Below, in pieces: positions 10,529 through 23,364 of a stretch of DNA of 64,000 nucleotides. The notes beneath the pieces are model-generated. The model did not search any database. It was not told where the DNA came from and saw only the letters and a list, made by a program, of their open reading frames with translations. Position numbers and translations under genes: made by a program. Positions within the stretch are counted from its first letter, which is position 1, and every line of letters begins with the position of its first letter. The stretch lies in contig NC_091248.1 in the NCBI RefSeq assembly GCF_042477335.2, positions 116,960,501-117,024,500 on the forward strand, in the 5' to 3' direction. This stretch comes from Ovis canadensis (Eukaryota; Chordata; Mammalia; Artiodactyla; Bovidae).

Positions 10529-11229
10529 ACTTTTGTCTTCCCAAGAACTTGACAAACAATCCAGGCCCTTGGATTTTTGTGGCATTCTCAGCCAACCCAC
10601 ATGATTCCAAATGCGCTCTGGTGCACACTGTTCTAAATCTTCAAGAGAATCGGGGGTTAATAACATATCATCAATATAATGGAACAGGTTCACTGATGTT
10701 GGGTGCCTCCATTTCACTAAGTCTTCCACAACCAGCCAGTGACCTATAGTTAGGCTATGCAGGTATCCTTGGGGAAGGACCTGAAACATCCTCTGTTTTC
10801 TCTCCCAAGTAAATGCAAGTTGACCTTGACTCTCATCAGCTATAGCTATAGAGAAAAAAGCATTAGCTAAGTCCACCACATAGTGATAAGTGCCCAACAC
10901 TGTGGTCAATGTGTCCATGAAGTTACAGGTATGGAGGCATGCAAGGGCGGCATGATTTTATTGAGTTCTCTGTAGTCCACCATCATCCGCCATGAGCCAT
11001 CAGGCTTCTGAAAAGACCACAGCGGGGAGTTAAAGGGACTATGAGTGGGCTGTACAATGCCCACTTTCACCAGCTCAGTGATGGTAATGCCTATTTCTTC
11101 AGGCCACCTGGTAGACAATACTGTCTCACGGCTGTTCCTCTCCGAGGCGCTGGCAATAACTGTAAGGGATGCTTCACATATCCCCTCACAATGGTCTTCA
11201 CCATACACACTCAGGGACAAAATTCCCAT
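10529..11229 (-). pseudogene. ERV reverse transcriptase palm remnant
   Basis: Two overlapping frames, 10906-11229 then 10502-10918, cover the fingers and palm. The first has an ELVKVGIVQPTHSPFNSP block and a DGSWRMMVDYRELNK block. The second has motif A VVDLANAFFS (D16), motif B LPQG (48-51) and motif C YIDD (81-84). YIDD with VDLANAFFS is characteristic of class III (ERV-L-type) RTs. The two frames must be shifted relative to one another, so no intact enzyme is encoded. Confidence 0.85.
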
Positions 11230-11268
11230 ACAGAGGTTTGCAACATTAGGCCTTGTAGAACATGTATC

Positions 11269-11466
11269 TCAAAAATATGTTCCGTAATCGGGGATACACA
11301 CAGTATACATCCGCACAAGGAGCTGTCCAATTTCCAAAGGTAAGGACACAGCCTTTACTTTAACTGTTTGGCTGCCATAGCCATCAATTTGTGCACTAGG
11401 ACCAAGGAACCGCTCCAGCTTGCCATAAAGAAGGCTGCCTTCGGCACTGTTGTCGACCAGAGCCAT
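11269..11466 (-). pseudogene. ERV protease remnant
   Basis: A 65-codon frame begins MALVDNSAEGSLLYG. A retropepsin active site would normally read D-T/S-G-A, but here the glycine position is lost (DNSAE). It lies directly upstream of RT, as in other retroviruses. Confidence 0.6.
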
Positions 11467-12950
11467 TACTCTCTGTACTAATGAATCGTGAATTGCAAGT
11501 TCTTCTTGGGGCCTCTGCCCTCCACTTCAAGAGGGCACCTTGGCCTGAGCCCTATTCAAAGTCGAAAAGGACATCTGAAGGAACATCCTTGGGCACCATA
11601 TAATCTTTAACTGAACTGTATCTCTTGCTGTGGGTGTTTCCCACACTTGGTAAGCTGCTGCTCCAGTCTCAGTTGCCTCCATAACTCTAGGAGTGTAGCA
11701 CTGGGCTATTTACCAATTTTATTTCTGTCAATTCCCACTGCCAGAAAATTGGCCTACATCTGTAACTGTGTGGCCTGGATGGGGACTTTACCGGCTTGGC
11801 CCTTCTTTGGGGTCTTCACTTTCCTGAGGCCGTTTGCCTGGTGTTGCCCCTCCACTTCTCAAGTCCTTCCTCGTAGGTGGGGTGTCCCACGTAGGTCTCA
11901 AGAATAGCATTCAGGGATTCAAAAGAGGTAGATAGGGTGTTGTTCACTATGTCCCCATTGGGGCACATTTTTCAAAATGCCATCTTGCATGCTGCCTGTA
12001 AAATGCTCATCAGCTAGACCTCGAGTATTTAGGTTAAACATAGACTGTTTCATGCCTAGCTGTCTCACAACTTGGGTTAACTTGGGTTAACTCAGCTACT
12101 TACGGGGTCTAGGAGTTCTGCTGCTTTTGTCTACACAGTGCGGATGGCAGCATTAATCCATTCCACCAGGGTGTTTGGCTAGGTGGCCCCTGCATGAGTT
12201 TCCTAGCATTCTATAATCTTTGTCTTAACAAGGGGTGAGTGGTTATAGATGCCAATCATTCTATGTCATCCCCCAGAACAAATAATACCATCCACCCCTG
12301 TGTCCCAGAGTCACAAAAGCCGCATGGCCAAGGGTTCCCCTTGCTTTGACGAAATTGCTTACCCAAGTTAACAAACTCCACCTGGGTATATGGTGGACAA
12401 GTCGTGAACTCAGTCACATTGGGGACCCCTTGAGGATGTCCGCCCCCCTCCCCCTTCCCCATCGGGGGCCGCAGGCTGTTCATGTTTCACCTTCTGCTGT
12501 ACAATGGGCCTAGCTAACAAGCAGGGACCCAAGGTCTCATAACGTTCATCATCACTGTCCCTTAACTCTTCGCTGTCCTAGGCACTGGGTTCATCAAGGC
12601 CACACATCTCTTACTCCAGTGTACATACTCTGCTCTAGTTCTTCCTCTTGTCTCGTCTCTGTAATTTGGACACTTGGACAGCTTGCCTGCAGGCACTATC
12701 CATATTAGACTTCTGAGCAGTCAGGAAAATCTACCACATAGTGCCAGCAGCAGTACATGCCACTTTGTCTGGCAAGTGGGAACTCACCGTCTGTAACACC
12801 TTTTCAAGGCTATCCAGTGGCCTGTCTGCCACCTCCCAGTCTTCCACCAGGGCTCACACCGAGAGGACCACGCCGACCAAGTACCACATGATACGCCGTG
12901 GCCACTGGCTTCCTCCATCTATTGGAGCCTCAGGCTTCCCTTCCTGCTAG
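11467..12950 (-). pseudogene. ERV gag remnant
   Basis: This is the interval between the primer binding site and protease. The only stretch I can read with some confidence is 12256-12483, containing PPYTQVEFVNLGKQFRQSKG, similar to class III capsid sequence. The rest is full of stops in all frames. I could not identify a CCHC zinc knuckle. Confidence 0.55.
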
Positions 12951-12970
12951 GTATCCTGCCCACTATGCCA
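12951..12970 (-). other. Retroviral primer binding site, tRNA-Ser-like
   Basis: Two bases inside the 5' LTR, the - strand reads TGGCATAGTGGGCAGGATAC. The complement of the 3' end of mammalian tRNA-Ser (AGA type) would start TGGCGTAGTCGGCAGGAT, a match at 16 of 18 positions. This places the element with tRNA-Ser-primed families such as HERV-S. Confidence 0.75.
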
Positions 12971-12972
12971 AC

Positions 12973-13287
12973 TGTTTCGCTGATCACTGAATCCAGGGTA
13001 GGCAAAGTGCGAGCAACAAAGCTGGAAGAAAATGCGAGAAGCCATAGGAACTGCAGACATGCTTTATTTGCAGCGGCTGACGCAGCAGCAAGGGATGTTT
13101 CAGGTGGGCTTAATATTGGTATACAGAAATAAAGGTGGCAATTTGACAAGCTATTGCATCACAATGCACGTGTGCATTGTTATAGATTATCTCAGTTGTT
13201 ACATAACCATGCAAAGTTGTTTTTCACACAAAGTAGGGCAAGAGAGCCTGACTACCACCATCTTGGCTACTTACTATTTCTCTAACA
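12973..13287 (-). repeat. 5' LTR of the endogenous retrovirus
   Basis: This is the partner of 6952-7268, starting TGTTTCGCTGATCACTGA and ending TCTCTAACA on the + strand. Many differences from the other LTR indicate an old insertion. Transcription from it would run leftwards, away from TRIM24. Confidence 0.85.
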
Positions 13288-13292
13288 CAACA

Positions 13293-13402
13293 GGATCATT
13301 TCCATTTTAACAAAGCCTATTCTGACCCCATCCTACTCTCTGCAAAGATGCAGCATCACTTCATGTATTCTTTAAAATGGCACTTCCACAATCATATGTG
13401 TA
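13293..13402. repeat. Repeated unit, copy 2 (intact)
   Basis: Begins GATCATTTCCATTTTAACAA five bases after the right LTR and covers, uninterrupted, both halves seen at 4703-4771 and 6893-6950. It is a direct repeat on the other side of the provirus. The origin is unknown to me. Confidence 0.7.
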
Positions 13403-14044
13403 CAGAGGCTCGTTTCCCCTACCCTATTTCTATACTTTTGTAAAGCTTGGCCATTTTTAAAGTGAAAATATTGTAACTTCTGATCAAAGTTTGTTTGCGG
13501 AGGGGTGGTGAGGGTTTGGAGAAATGAAAAAGAATATTTTAGAATTATTTGGATATCAGTATTGACATTTATTTCCATTTCTTGTAATGATGCCATATTT
13601 ATGCAATAAAACACTCAGTCTTCGTTAATCCCTTGAAGAACTAATCAGTTTTATTCACCTAAAAAGCAAATCACTTTTATTTAAAAATTAATTTCACCTT
13701 TTTCACGAGGAAAACCTTTAAAATTTTCGGACTTTCATAAGAACCTCCCCTCTTATCACAGAGATTAGTAAATCCAGGTGGCAAAATCCATGCTACTTCC
13801 ACAACATTTTCCCTTTTTGAAAAATTCTTCCCTTTGCTCCCTCACTCGACTTCGTTATTCTGAGACCCTCCCCACCATATTTACTCCTCCTACAGGACCT
13901 CGGTCCGCAGTAGTAAATAGAGAGTTTTTCGAAGCAGTTAATTAACAGCTTTGGATAAACACTGTGAAGCCCCGCCCCATAGGAGGAGCTAGCACAGTTG
14001 GACCGAATTATGTGGTCGATCGTTAACAAATAAACGCTTAATCT
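13403..14044. other. Promoter-proximal single-copy-looking DNA
   Basis: AT-rich sequence with no repeat that I recognise, lying between the retrovirus and the CpG island. A GC box (GCCCCGCCCC, 13969-13978) sits near its right end. Confidence 0.6.
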
Positions 14045-14386
14045 TTCTACGGGAGCGAAACACACACAAAGGACCAATCAGAGGTCGTGGTTCCCGGAGC
14101 TCGAGGGGCGGGGCTGAGCAAGCGCCCTCCCACCTCCCAGCCTCCAGCCGCGGCTGTCTGAGCCTCGCGGGCTTCGGCAGGCCCCGCCCGCCGACCAGAC
14201 GCGACTCGATAGGAGGGCTCTCTCCCTGCCTTCGCTTCGGTTGCTGGGAGAGGGAGGGCGGCGGCGGGGGCGTGGCCTGAGGTGGGGCTCGCGGGCCCCA
14301 GAGAAAGGCAGGGAGGCGAGGGCGGGCTCGGCGGGTTTGACGAGCGCCGCGGCGGTTGGCGAAGCGAACCGGGCGCAGCCTCCCCG

Positions 14387-15011
<625 letters not shown>

Positions 15012-15260
15012 TGAGGCGGCCGGCGCCCCGGGGCGGCGCGGCGACCCGCTGTCACGTCGCCGCCTCCCGGGGTGCTCGGCGGGGGAGGGGCGAGGAGGGT
15101 CTGTGCTGGCTGCGGTGACATGCAGGGCTCGCGCGCTCTGCGGCGTCCGCGCGCCCCGCGAGCAACTTCCCCCGGCGCTGTGGACTTGGCCGAGCTGCCG
15201 CTCCCACCCCCTCCCCACCCCCCAGCCTCCTCCTCCGGGCTGCGTGGCCCGTGCAACCCG

Positions 15261-17574
15261 TACTTCTGAAAACCTCTGTTGGAGTGCGCTGTTGTCTATC
15301 TCCAGCCCTTTGCCGGCTGCATCTAGTTAACCGCTACCCTCTGCCTCCCCGCAGCTTTGTCCAGGTGATACTAATCATCTCGCCTGTACCCACGTTATTT
15401 GAGCTGGCGAGGGGAAGGGAGGGATGAAGATGAGGTGGTGGGGACTTTTCTTTGGTTACATATCGGATTCTGTTTTTTGTTTTGTCTTGCATGTTTTGGG
15501 TTATTTACCTTAATGAGCCATCAGTTCTCTCCAATGGGGACAAAGGAACTAAGAGACGGTGTTTCGTGGTGCTTCTCTTTGGGAGATTTTGTTTTGAGAC
15601 GGTAAATGGTAAAGACAAATAGGAAAAAGTGATTTGGAGTGCAGCATTTTCTTGGATTTTGTGGACAGCAGCTGGAAATGTTGAAGTTACTGTTGTCTTT
15701 GTGGTGTTTGTTACCGTATAATGAGACTTTTGACAGGTAGGTCCCATTGCTAATGTTAACAGGTTTTGAAACACGAAGTTGAAGTAAGCACAGTAAATTG
15801 CTTGTGGTAGAATAATTGAGGTTTTAAACGTTTACGTGGCGAATATTTGAGCAACTCTCTTTAAAAAAAAAGACAGTAACCGGAAATAATTCGGTTTTAC
15901 ATATACTGCCTTTTTAAAAGGGACTAGTGGATGTAGGTAGAGAAAAATTGGTAATTAAATAATTGAGCGAGGTCAAAGAACACATGAAATTGATGCTTTT
16001 AAATACGTTGCTGTGTTAGACTCTTGATTTATTTATATGTTAGAAACAGTGTCTAGTTGAGAGACAGTTTTCCATGGATCTGGCTGTTTCTGCAGAGCTT
16101 GCCAGGGGAGGTACTGACTGCCTGCCCTTTGTTTCTGTTTTTAAAGGATGTTTGTATAAGGAAAAGCCTTGGATGGTAGAGACAGTGTCTACCATCAGAG
16201 CAAAGAGGAACCATGCATATGGTACAATGGTAACAGATCAGTGTCTCCTGGGGTAGAAGGCAGGCATGCTTATTGCCCATCATAAAAGATTAGGGTTCCC
16301 TAAACTTGGGCTTCCTCTCCTGCAACACAGCCCATTGCTTGCGTTGCTTAAGCATGTGTCAACTGACCCTCTTCACCTTGCCAGGTGAGAACCTGGGGCT
16401 CTGGGAACCAGTGCGCTAAAGTGTTGATGCTTTGGCTTATGTTATTACTGGAAGTAATAATAAATTGCCCTTTGTCTCCAATTCACCAGTCTCATGCCTT
16501 CTCCCAGCTTCCATGGTAAGCTAATACTTTGTTAGTTTGCAAGTAGGGTAGAAATCTCAGATCCTTCACCCTAATTTGCTCTTGACATGGCCCACCTGTT
16601 GGAAAGTTAGTACAGGTGAAACTTAAATTTTCGTTCTTAATTTTTAGACACATTTAAGGGTTTCTTTTATTTATATTTTAAATGTTTAAAACAACCAGAA
16701 GCCAATTAGGATCTGAATTCTGCATAATTCTAGAATTAAAGATGTATTGTGTTCCAGGGCATGACATTTAGATCTGAATGAATGAGAACATGAGTAATAA
16801 AAGCTCTGATCCTCAATTCTGAGGCAAGTTTGCAATTATAAAGTTCTGAAACTGTTGCAGTCTCCAGATATGTTTTATCTTTGTTTGTATTGTAAGCCAG
16901 AGTTCAGGAAAGCTTTTAAATTGGAAGGTAATGTTTTCGTTTTTTTTATACTGAGGAAGGTGTCTTTTACCAACGATACTTCCACATATATCTCTAAAAG
17001 TTAGGATTATCTTCAATAAATTAAAAATACTATGTTGAGTCTTAATATCTTGAATATTTTCTCCCTTCCTCTCTCCTTACAGACTTATTCTAATACTAGC
17101 TATAACAAAAGTTACTAGACAGTTTATTTCAGAACCACAGTTAACCCTTAAGCAGCACTGAAGGGTTAATGCAGCCACAATAGGGTAGCGGAGATGTGCC
17201 TGCAAACGGGTCTCTCTGCTTGGGCTGAACGTGCTTGCAAATGAGGCGTTCTGCCGAGGAGTCTGGGCACAGCCTTGAGTTTAATGGTCCCTTGCAAACG
17301 AGGGAACATTCCCTTCTTGTGATAAGGAGAAAGAAAAGGGGCTCTGGACAGACTGCAGTAGACAGGGATTTCACTCCCCTTGCTGTATGATAACATGTAT
17401 GCACCTGCGCTGTACTGAAAAGGCTTATTCATGCAGTCTGGAATTCTGCCTAGGGGGCTTTATAAAAATAAACCGCAATTAGTTTTGCACAGTTTTTTCC
17501 TCCGGCCGGAGTGGTGTATTGTCTGTCTCTTGTGTGTCTCGTGTGTTTTGTCTTTGTGTCATTTCACTTGCAAC
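15261..17574 (+). other. Intron DNA without recognised repeats
   Basis: This looks single-copy. No BovB, SINE or LTR was recognised by eye. Small open frames, such as 16074-16256 and 17166-17432 on the other strand, have no protein-like features. Conserved regulatory elements, if any, cannot be seen without comparison. Confidence 0.55.
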
Positions 17575-17773
17575 AAGCACAGTTTGAACTGCAAGGGTGC
17601 ACTAATACACAGATTTTTTTCAACAGTAAATACTAGAGTAGTACATGATTTGTCATGGGTTGAATCCAAGGATGCAGAACTGGGATGGGGAAGGTCAACA
17701 GTAAGTTATATTCGAATTTTCAACTGCGCAAGTGTCAACACCCCTAACCCCCAGCTTGTTCAAGGATCAACTG
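17575..17773 (+). mobile_element. Ancient Tigger/MER2-like DNA transposon remnant
   Basis: The right end reads GTTCAAGGATCAACTG and the left end shows the complementary TTGAACTGCAAGGGTGCACT. Between them are MER2-like blocks (GATTTTTTTCAACAGTAAATA, GTTGAATCCAAGGATGCAGAA, ACACCCCTAACCCCCAGCTTG). TA target duplications are not evident, as expected for an eroded copy. It makes up much of the fortuitous frame at 17431-17949. Confidence 0.7.
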
Positions 17774-19189
17774 CAAATAAGATTCATTATCTCTGTTGTT
17801 CTTCTCCTAAGGAACTTGTGGGGACAGGCATCAAAGGTCAAACTACAGTTCTGTCAGGAGCTAAGCAAGTAACAGATGGGGAACTAGAAGGCTTGGGTAC
17901 AATAATAGGGAATGGTGAGAGGGAAAGGAGGGGAACAAACTCTACTTAGCTCCAGCAGGTTGTCTTGTGATAGAGCAGGGCCAGGGTTGGAGGATCTTTA
18001 ATTTTTAATGAGAAGTCTGAGGTCTGGAGGAATGTAACATTTCTCTAGCATTAGATATTGGCAAGTAATTAACACGCACTCAGTGTGGACCCTTTCTGTA
18101 GGCCAAACAAAACTAGTTTTGTTGAGGCCACATGTGTTGCAGTTCATACTCAGATTTAGATCTAGTCAAAGCTATGGTTTTTCCAGTAGTCATGTATGGA
18201 TATGAGAGTTGGACTATAAAGAAAGCGGAAAAATTTAGATAGGTATTTTCAAATTTTCACTTTACTAGAATCACCTGGTATGCTTGTTGCAAATAGTTTT
18301 CTAGACCTCTCACTCAAGAGAGCTCAGCATGTCATAGCTTTAGTTCAGAGTTCTAGATAATCATAAACCCTAGTGGTTTGGTTTTATTTTGTTTTTGTGT
18401 GTGGTGTTTTTTTTTTGTTTATTTTTTTTTAGTTCAAGCTGTATTATTCCAAAGTACAATTGCTCAAAGAGGATTCATTAGAAAATGAAGACCAAATTCA
18501 AAAGTATAACGTTCTCAACACCATCGAACCTATTTTCCCTTTCTGTTAAGTGTTTTGGTGCTCCCTTTGTTATCCTAAATGAACTTTATAGAAAGTGTTT
18601 TCTAACTTTTTTTTTTTTTTAACAAAAATGGACATAATGGTTTGATTGTTGTAAAGAAGAAACAAAACTAATTTGTAACAACAAAGATACAGTTTTTGTA
18701 AATGCTAAGACACATTTCATGTTTTGTCACCAAGCCCATATTGAGAGCATTGTTTAAATTTTGTAGGGCTACCAGTTAGAAAATGAGTGACCACAAGACT
18801 TTTATTTTCTTAGTATGCAGTAATGTCCAGGAAAGGGGGAAGAGCTTGGAAAATATTTTCTTTAGATACATTATGGTACATGAAGTCAGGAGACAAACTG
18901 ATCTTAAATGTTATAATGTTGTGAAATGTTACAATGTTACACAATATTTTATAGTGTGGATGTACTGTTCAGCAAAAGAGTAGCAAGCTCTAAGAGCTAT
19001 TTTTAAAGAAGACTGAGCACACTTTTGAAAGGGGTCACTTTAGTTGTCAAAGAGAGAGTAAAATATGAGTCCATCAGTTTTCTTTATTAACTGGCAGTCT
19101 GTAACACTTAACCATCAATTCTGGGAGCTGATTTCTTTTGTGAAGTTTGCTCTGAAATATTTTATGATAATGTTCTTTAACAATATTGA
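17774..19189 (+). other. Intron DNA, mostly unassigned
   Basis: AT-rich intron sequence with poly-T runs near 18405-18430 and 18609-18622. The only repeat I can assign is a 68 bp BovB scrap, listed separately. Confidence 0.5.
18159..18226 (+). mobile_element. Short internal BovB fragment
   Basis: TCTAGTCAAAGCTATGGTTT through GAGAGTTGGACTATAAAGAAAGC matches the BovB region encoding VKAMVFPVVMYGCESWTVKKA. It lacks both BovB ends, which is unusual because most copies keep the 3' terminus. Confidence 0.8.
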
Positions 19190-19526
19190 AAGTGGTATTT
19201 AAAATTTTTCATTTCCAATTGTTGCTTACACTTTGAAATACAATTGACTTTTGTGTATTGATTGTATCCCATTCTCCTGCTAAATTCAATTAAATCTAGT
19301 AGTTTTTTGTAGATTCCTTAGGAATTTCAACATAGACTATCATGTTGGTTGCAGGTAGTTTTAATTATTTCTTTTCATTTTTTTATAATTCATGACATTT
19401 TTTTCTGTTACACTAGCTAGGACTTCCAGTACATTATTGAAGAGAAGTTTAGTTAATTTCAATATTAAATGAGAGATGACATTCTTTTTCTTATTCCTGA
19501 TCTTAGGGATAAAACATTAAATGGGA

Positions 19527-20048
19527 CACTGTCACAGCAAGGGATGGAGAGGGTGGGATGAATTGAAACATACACAGTAGCATTGAAACATACATACTGC
19601 TAAGCTGCTTCAGTCGTGTCCGACCCTGTGCGGCCCCATAGATGGCAGCCCACCAGGCTCCACCACCCCCAGGATTCTCAAGGCAAGAACACTGGAGTGG
19701 GCTGCCATTTCCTTCTCCAATGCATAAAAGTGAAAGTGAAGTCCCTCAGTCGTGTCCGACTCTTAGCGACCCCATGGACTGCAGCCTACCAGGCTCCTCT
19801 GGCCATGGGATTTTCCAGGCAAGAGTACTGGAATGGGTTGCCATACCATGCATAAAACAGCTAGTGGGAAGTTGCTGTATAACATAGGGAGCTCAACCCC
19901 ATGCTCTTTGACAATCTAGCGAAGTGGAATGGAGGTTCAAGAGGGAGTGTGCATATATATACTTATGGCTGATTCACATTATGGTATGGCAGAAACTAAC
20001 ACAACATTGTGAAACAATTATCCTCCAATTTAAAAAATAAAAAATTAA
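19527..20048 (+). mobile_element. L1 3' end, inserted in the old L1
   Basis: Ruminant L1 3' UTR sequence (GGATGGAGAGGGTGGGATGA; AACATAGGGAGCTCAACCCC; AACTAACACAACATTGTG) ends in an A-rich tail at about 20030-20048. It is itself interrupted by a Bov-A2 SINE. Confidence 0.75.
19595..19848 (-). mobile_element. Bov-A2 SINE
   Basis: Antisense two-monomer Bov-A2 (GCTAAGCTGCTTCAGTCGTG and GGGATTTTCCAGGCAAGAGT) within the L1 3' UTR. The flanks share CATACATA / CATGCATA-like bases. Confidence 0.85.
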
Positions 20049-20865
20049 GTTGCTCACCATTAATATGTTAGCTTCTTTGTTTTTTATAATTGCCCATTAT
20101 TAAAAAAGTTAACAGGTTTCCTTCTATTTCAAATGTCTTGAGGGTTTTTTACCATGAATGAATGATGAATTTGGTCAAATGCATTTTCTATATTTATTAA
20201 AATGGTTATGTGGTATACTTTTTTTTTTTCCTGTGACTGTGGTGACTTACATTGATTTTCATATGTTAAGCCAGTCTTGAATTCTTGGTCACAGTGTGTT
20301 GTCCTTTCTGTGCGTTTCTAGATTTGCTTTGCTAATACTTTAAGGATTTTTTTTTCTTATATTCATGAGGAACATTGGTGATATGGTTATCTTCTCTTCT
20401 TACCTAATTTTGGCATCAAGGTAATACCTCAAAATATGATATAAGGTGTTCCCTCCATCTCTGTTTTCTGAAACAGTGTTTGTATTACTGTTAATGTCTC
20501 CTTAAATATTTGACAGAATTCACTAGTGAATCCACATGGGCTTGGAGTTTTCTTTATGGGGAGGATTTTGATTAGGAATTCAGTGTCTTTAATAGAAATA
20601 TGGCTATCAGATTTTTTATATTTCTTCTTGAATCCATTTCAGTAAATTGTGTGAATAAAAGTATATGATTCTGCTAATTGGTACATTTATTGGCATGAGT
20701 TTGTTCATAACATTCTTCAGGAGCTAAGTGATGTTTCAGCTTTTGACCAATGGGTTGCCTAGAAGTGTGTTAAATTTGTAGATGTATGGGGGACTTTCTA
20801 GATAGCTTATTTCATTAGAGTGAAAAAAAAAATGCTCTGTAGGATTTAAATCTTTTGACGTTTAC

Positions 20866-23008
20866 AGTCAGCAAAAACAAGACCAGGAGCTGACTGTGGC
20901 TCAGATCATGAACTCCTTATTGCCAAATTCAGACTTAAATTGAAGAAAGTGGGGAAAACCACTAGACCATTCAGGTATGACCTAAATCAAATCCCTTATG
21001 ATTATACAGTGGAAGTGAGAAATAGATTTAAGGAACTAGATCTGATAGAGTCATCTGATAGAGCCTGATGAACTATGGATGGAGGTTCATGACATTTTAC
21101 AGGAGACAGGGATCAAGACCATCCCCATGGAAAAGAAATGCAAAAAAGCAAAATGGCTGTCAGAGGAGGCCTTACAAATAGCTGTGAAAAGAAGAGAAGC
21201 AAAAAGCAAAGGAGAAAAGGAAAGATAAAAGTATCTGAATGCAGAGTGCGAAAGAATAGCAAGGAGAGATAAGAAAGCCTTCCTCGGCAATCATTGCAAA
21301 GAAATAGAGGAAAACAACAGAATGGAAAAGACTAGAGATCTCTTCAAGAAAATTAGAGATACCAAGGGAACATTTCATGCAAAGATGGGCTCGATAAAGG
21401 ACAGAAATGGTATGGACCTAACAGAAAAAACTATTAAGAAGAGGTGGCAAGAATACACAGAAGAACTGTACAAAAAAGATCTTCATGACCCAGATAATCA
21501 CAATGGTGTGATCACTCAGCTAGAGCCAGACATCCTGGAATGTGAAGTCAAGTGGGCCTTAGAAAGCATCACTACGAACAAAGCTACTGGAGGTGATGGA
21601 ATTCCAGTTGAGCTATTTAAAATCCTGAAAGAGGATGCTGTGAAAGTGCTGCACTCAATATGCCAGCAAATTTGGAAAACTCAGCAGTGGCCACAGGACT
21701 GGAAAAGGTCAGGTTTCATTCCAATCCCAAAGAAAGGCATGCCAAAGAATGCTCAAACTACTGCACAATTGCACTCATCTCACATGCTAGTAAAGTAATG
21801 CTCAAAATTCTGCAAGCCAGGCTTCAGCAGTACGTGAACCATGAACTTCCAGATGTTCAAGCTGGTTTTAGAAAAGGCAGAGGAACCAGAGATCAAATTG
21901 CCAACATCAGCTGGATCATGGACAAGGCAAGAGAGTTCCAGAAAAACATCTATTTCTGCTTTATTAACTATGCCAAAGCCTTTGACTGTATGGATCACAA
22001 TAAACTGGAAAATTCTGAAAGAGATGGAAATATCAGACCACCTGACCTGCCTTTTGAGAAACCTATATGCAGGTCAGGAAGCAACAGTTAGAACTGGACA
22101 TGGAACAACAGACTGGTTCCAAATAGGAAAAGGAGTCCATCAAGGCTGGATATTGTCACGCTGCTTATTTAACTTCTATGCAGAGTACATCATGAGAAAA
22201 GCTGGAATGGAAGAAGCACAAGCTGAATCAAGATTGCCAGGAGAAATATCAATCACCTCAGATATGCAGATAACACCACCCTTATGGCAGAAAGTGAAGA
22301 GGAACTAAAGAGCCTCTTGATGAAAGTGAAAGAGAAGAGTGAAAAAGTTGGCTTAAAGCTCAACATTCAGAAAACGAAGATCATGGCATCCGGTCCCATC
22401 ACTTCATGGGAAATAGATAGGGAAACAGTGGCTGCCTTTATTTTGGGGGGCTCCAAAATCACTGCAGATGGTGACTGCGGCCATGAAATTAAAAGACACT
22501 TACTCCTTGGAAGGAAAGTTATGACCAACCTAGATAACATTCAAAAGCCGGAGACATTACTTTGCCAACAAAGGTCCGTCTAGTCAAGGCTATGGTTTTT
22601 CCAGTGGTCATGTATGGATGTGAGAGTTGGACTGTGAAGAAAGCTGAACGCTGAAGAATTGATGCTTTTGAACTGTGATGTTGGAGAAGACTCTTGAGAG
22701 TCCCATGGACTGCAAGGAGATCCAACCAGTCCATATAAAGATCGGTCCTGGGTGTTCATTGGAAGGAATGATGCTAAAGCTGACACTCCAGTACTTTGGC
22801 CACCTCATGCGAAGAGTTGACTCTTTGGAGGGATTGGGGGCAGGAGGAGAAGGGGATGACAGAGGATGAGATGGCTGGATGGCATCACCAACTTGTTGGA
22901 CATGGGTTTGGGTGAACTCCCAGAGTTGGTGATGGACAGGGAGGCCTGGTGTGCTGTGATTTATGGGGTTGCAAAGAGTCGGGTATGACTAAGCAACTGA
23001 ACTGAGAT
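20866..23008 (+). mobile_element. BovB LINE, 5'-truncated
   Basis: It starts at TTACAGTCAGCAAAAACAAG (C-terminal end of the endonuclease region) and runs to the BovB 3' end. Frames at 21322-21798, 21660-22091, 21841-22308 and 22284-22583 are shifted pieces of one RT. The YADD bases near 22260 read ATATGCAGATAAC, so the second aspartate is changed to asparagine. It is inactive. It is inserted in the old antisense L1. Confidence 0.93.
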
Positions 23009-23364
23009 ATTTTATGTCCTAGCGTATCATCTGTTTTGATGAATGTGTACTTAAAGAATTTAAATTCTCTGTTTGCTGGGCGTAGTGTTCTGTAAATGTT
23101 TATTAGGTCAAGTTGGTTGTTAGTGTAAAAATATGTTATATTTGTATTGTTTTTTGTCAGGTTTGTGTTTTTGTTTTTCTGCTTGTTCTATCAGTTATGG
23201 AAAAAAGTGTTAAAATCTTCAATCATGATTGCTGATTTATCACTTAATTCCTTTTTTCTAGTTAGTTTCTGTTACAGGTATTTTGAAGCTTTGTCTTACT
23301 GATGGATTGCCTGCCCTAACAATATGAAATGTTCTTTATCTTTCATACTTTTTCACAATGCCTG

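Larger units (their letters stand above)
6952..13287 (-). mobile_element. Decayed endogenous retrovirus, class III (ERV-L/HERV-S-like) pol
   Basis: A 6.3 kb provirus on the - strand, about 1.3 kb upstream of the TRIM24 start codon and antisense to it. It has two diverged LTRs, a tRNA-Ser-like primer binding site, and remnants of gag, protease, RT, RNase H, integrase and an env transmembrane region in the normal order. Class III assignment rests on the RT signature (VDLANAFFS, LPQG, YIDD) and the PBS. Every frame is broken by stops and frameshifts, and by a BovB-derived insert (8111-8447) and a Bov-A2 SINE (10248-10516). A 13-base C run lies at 7413-7425. It cannot encode a virus. Confidence 0.85.

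Noticed and set aside
6952..13287. An intact viral gene in the provirus
   Set aside because: Every retroviral region is broken by stops, frameshifts or inserted SINE/LINE sequence.
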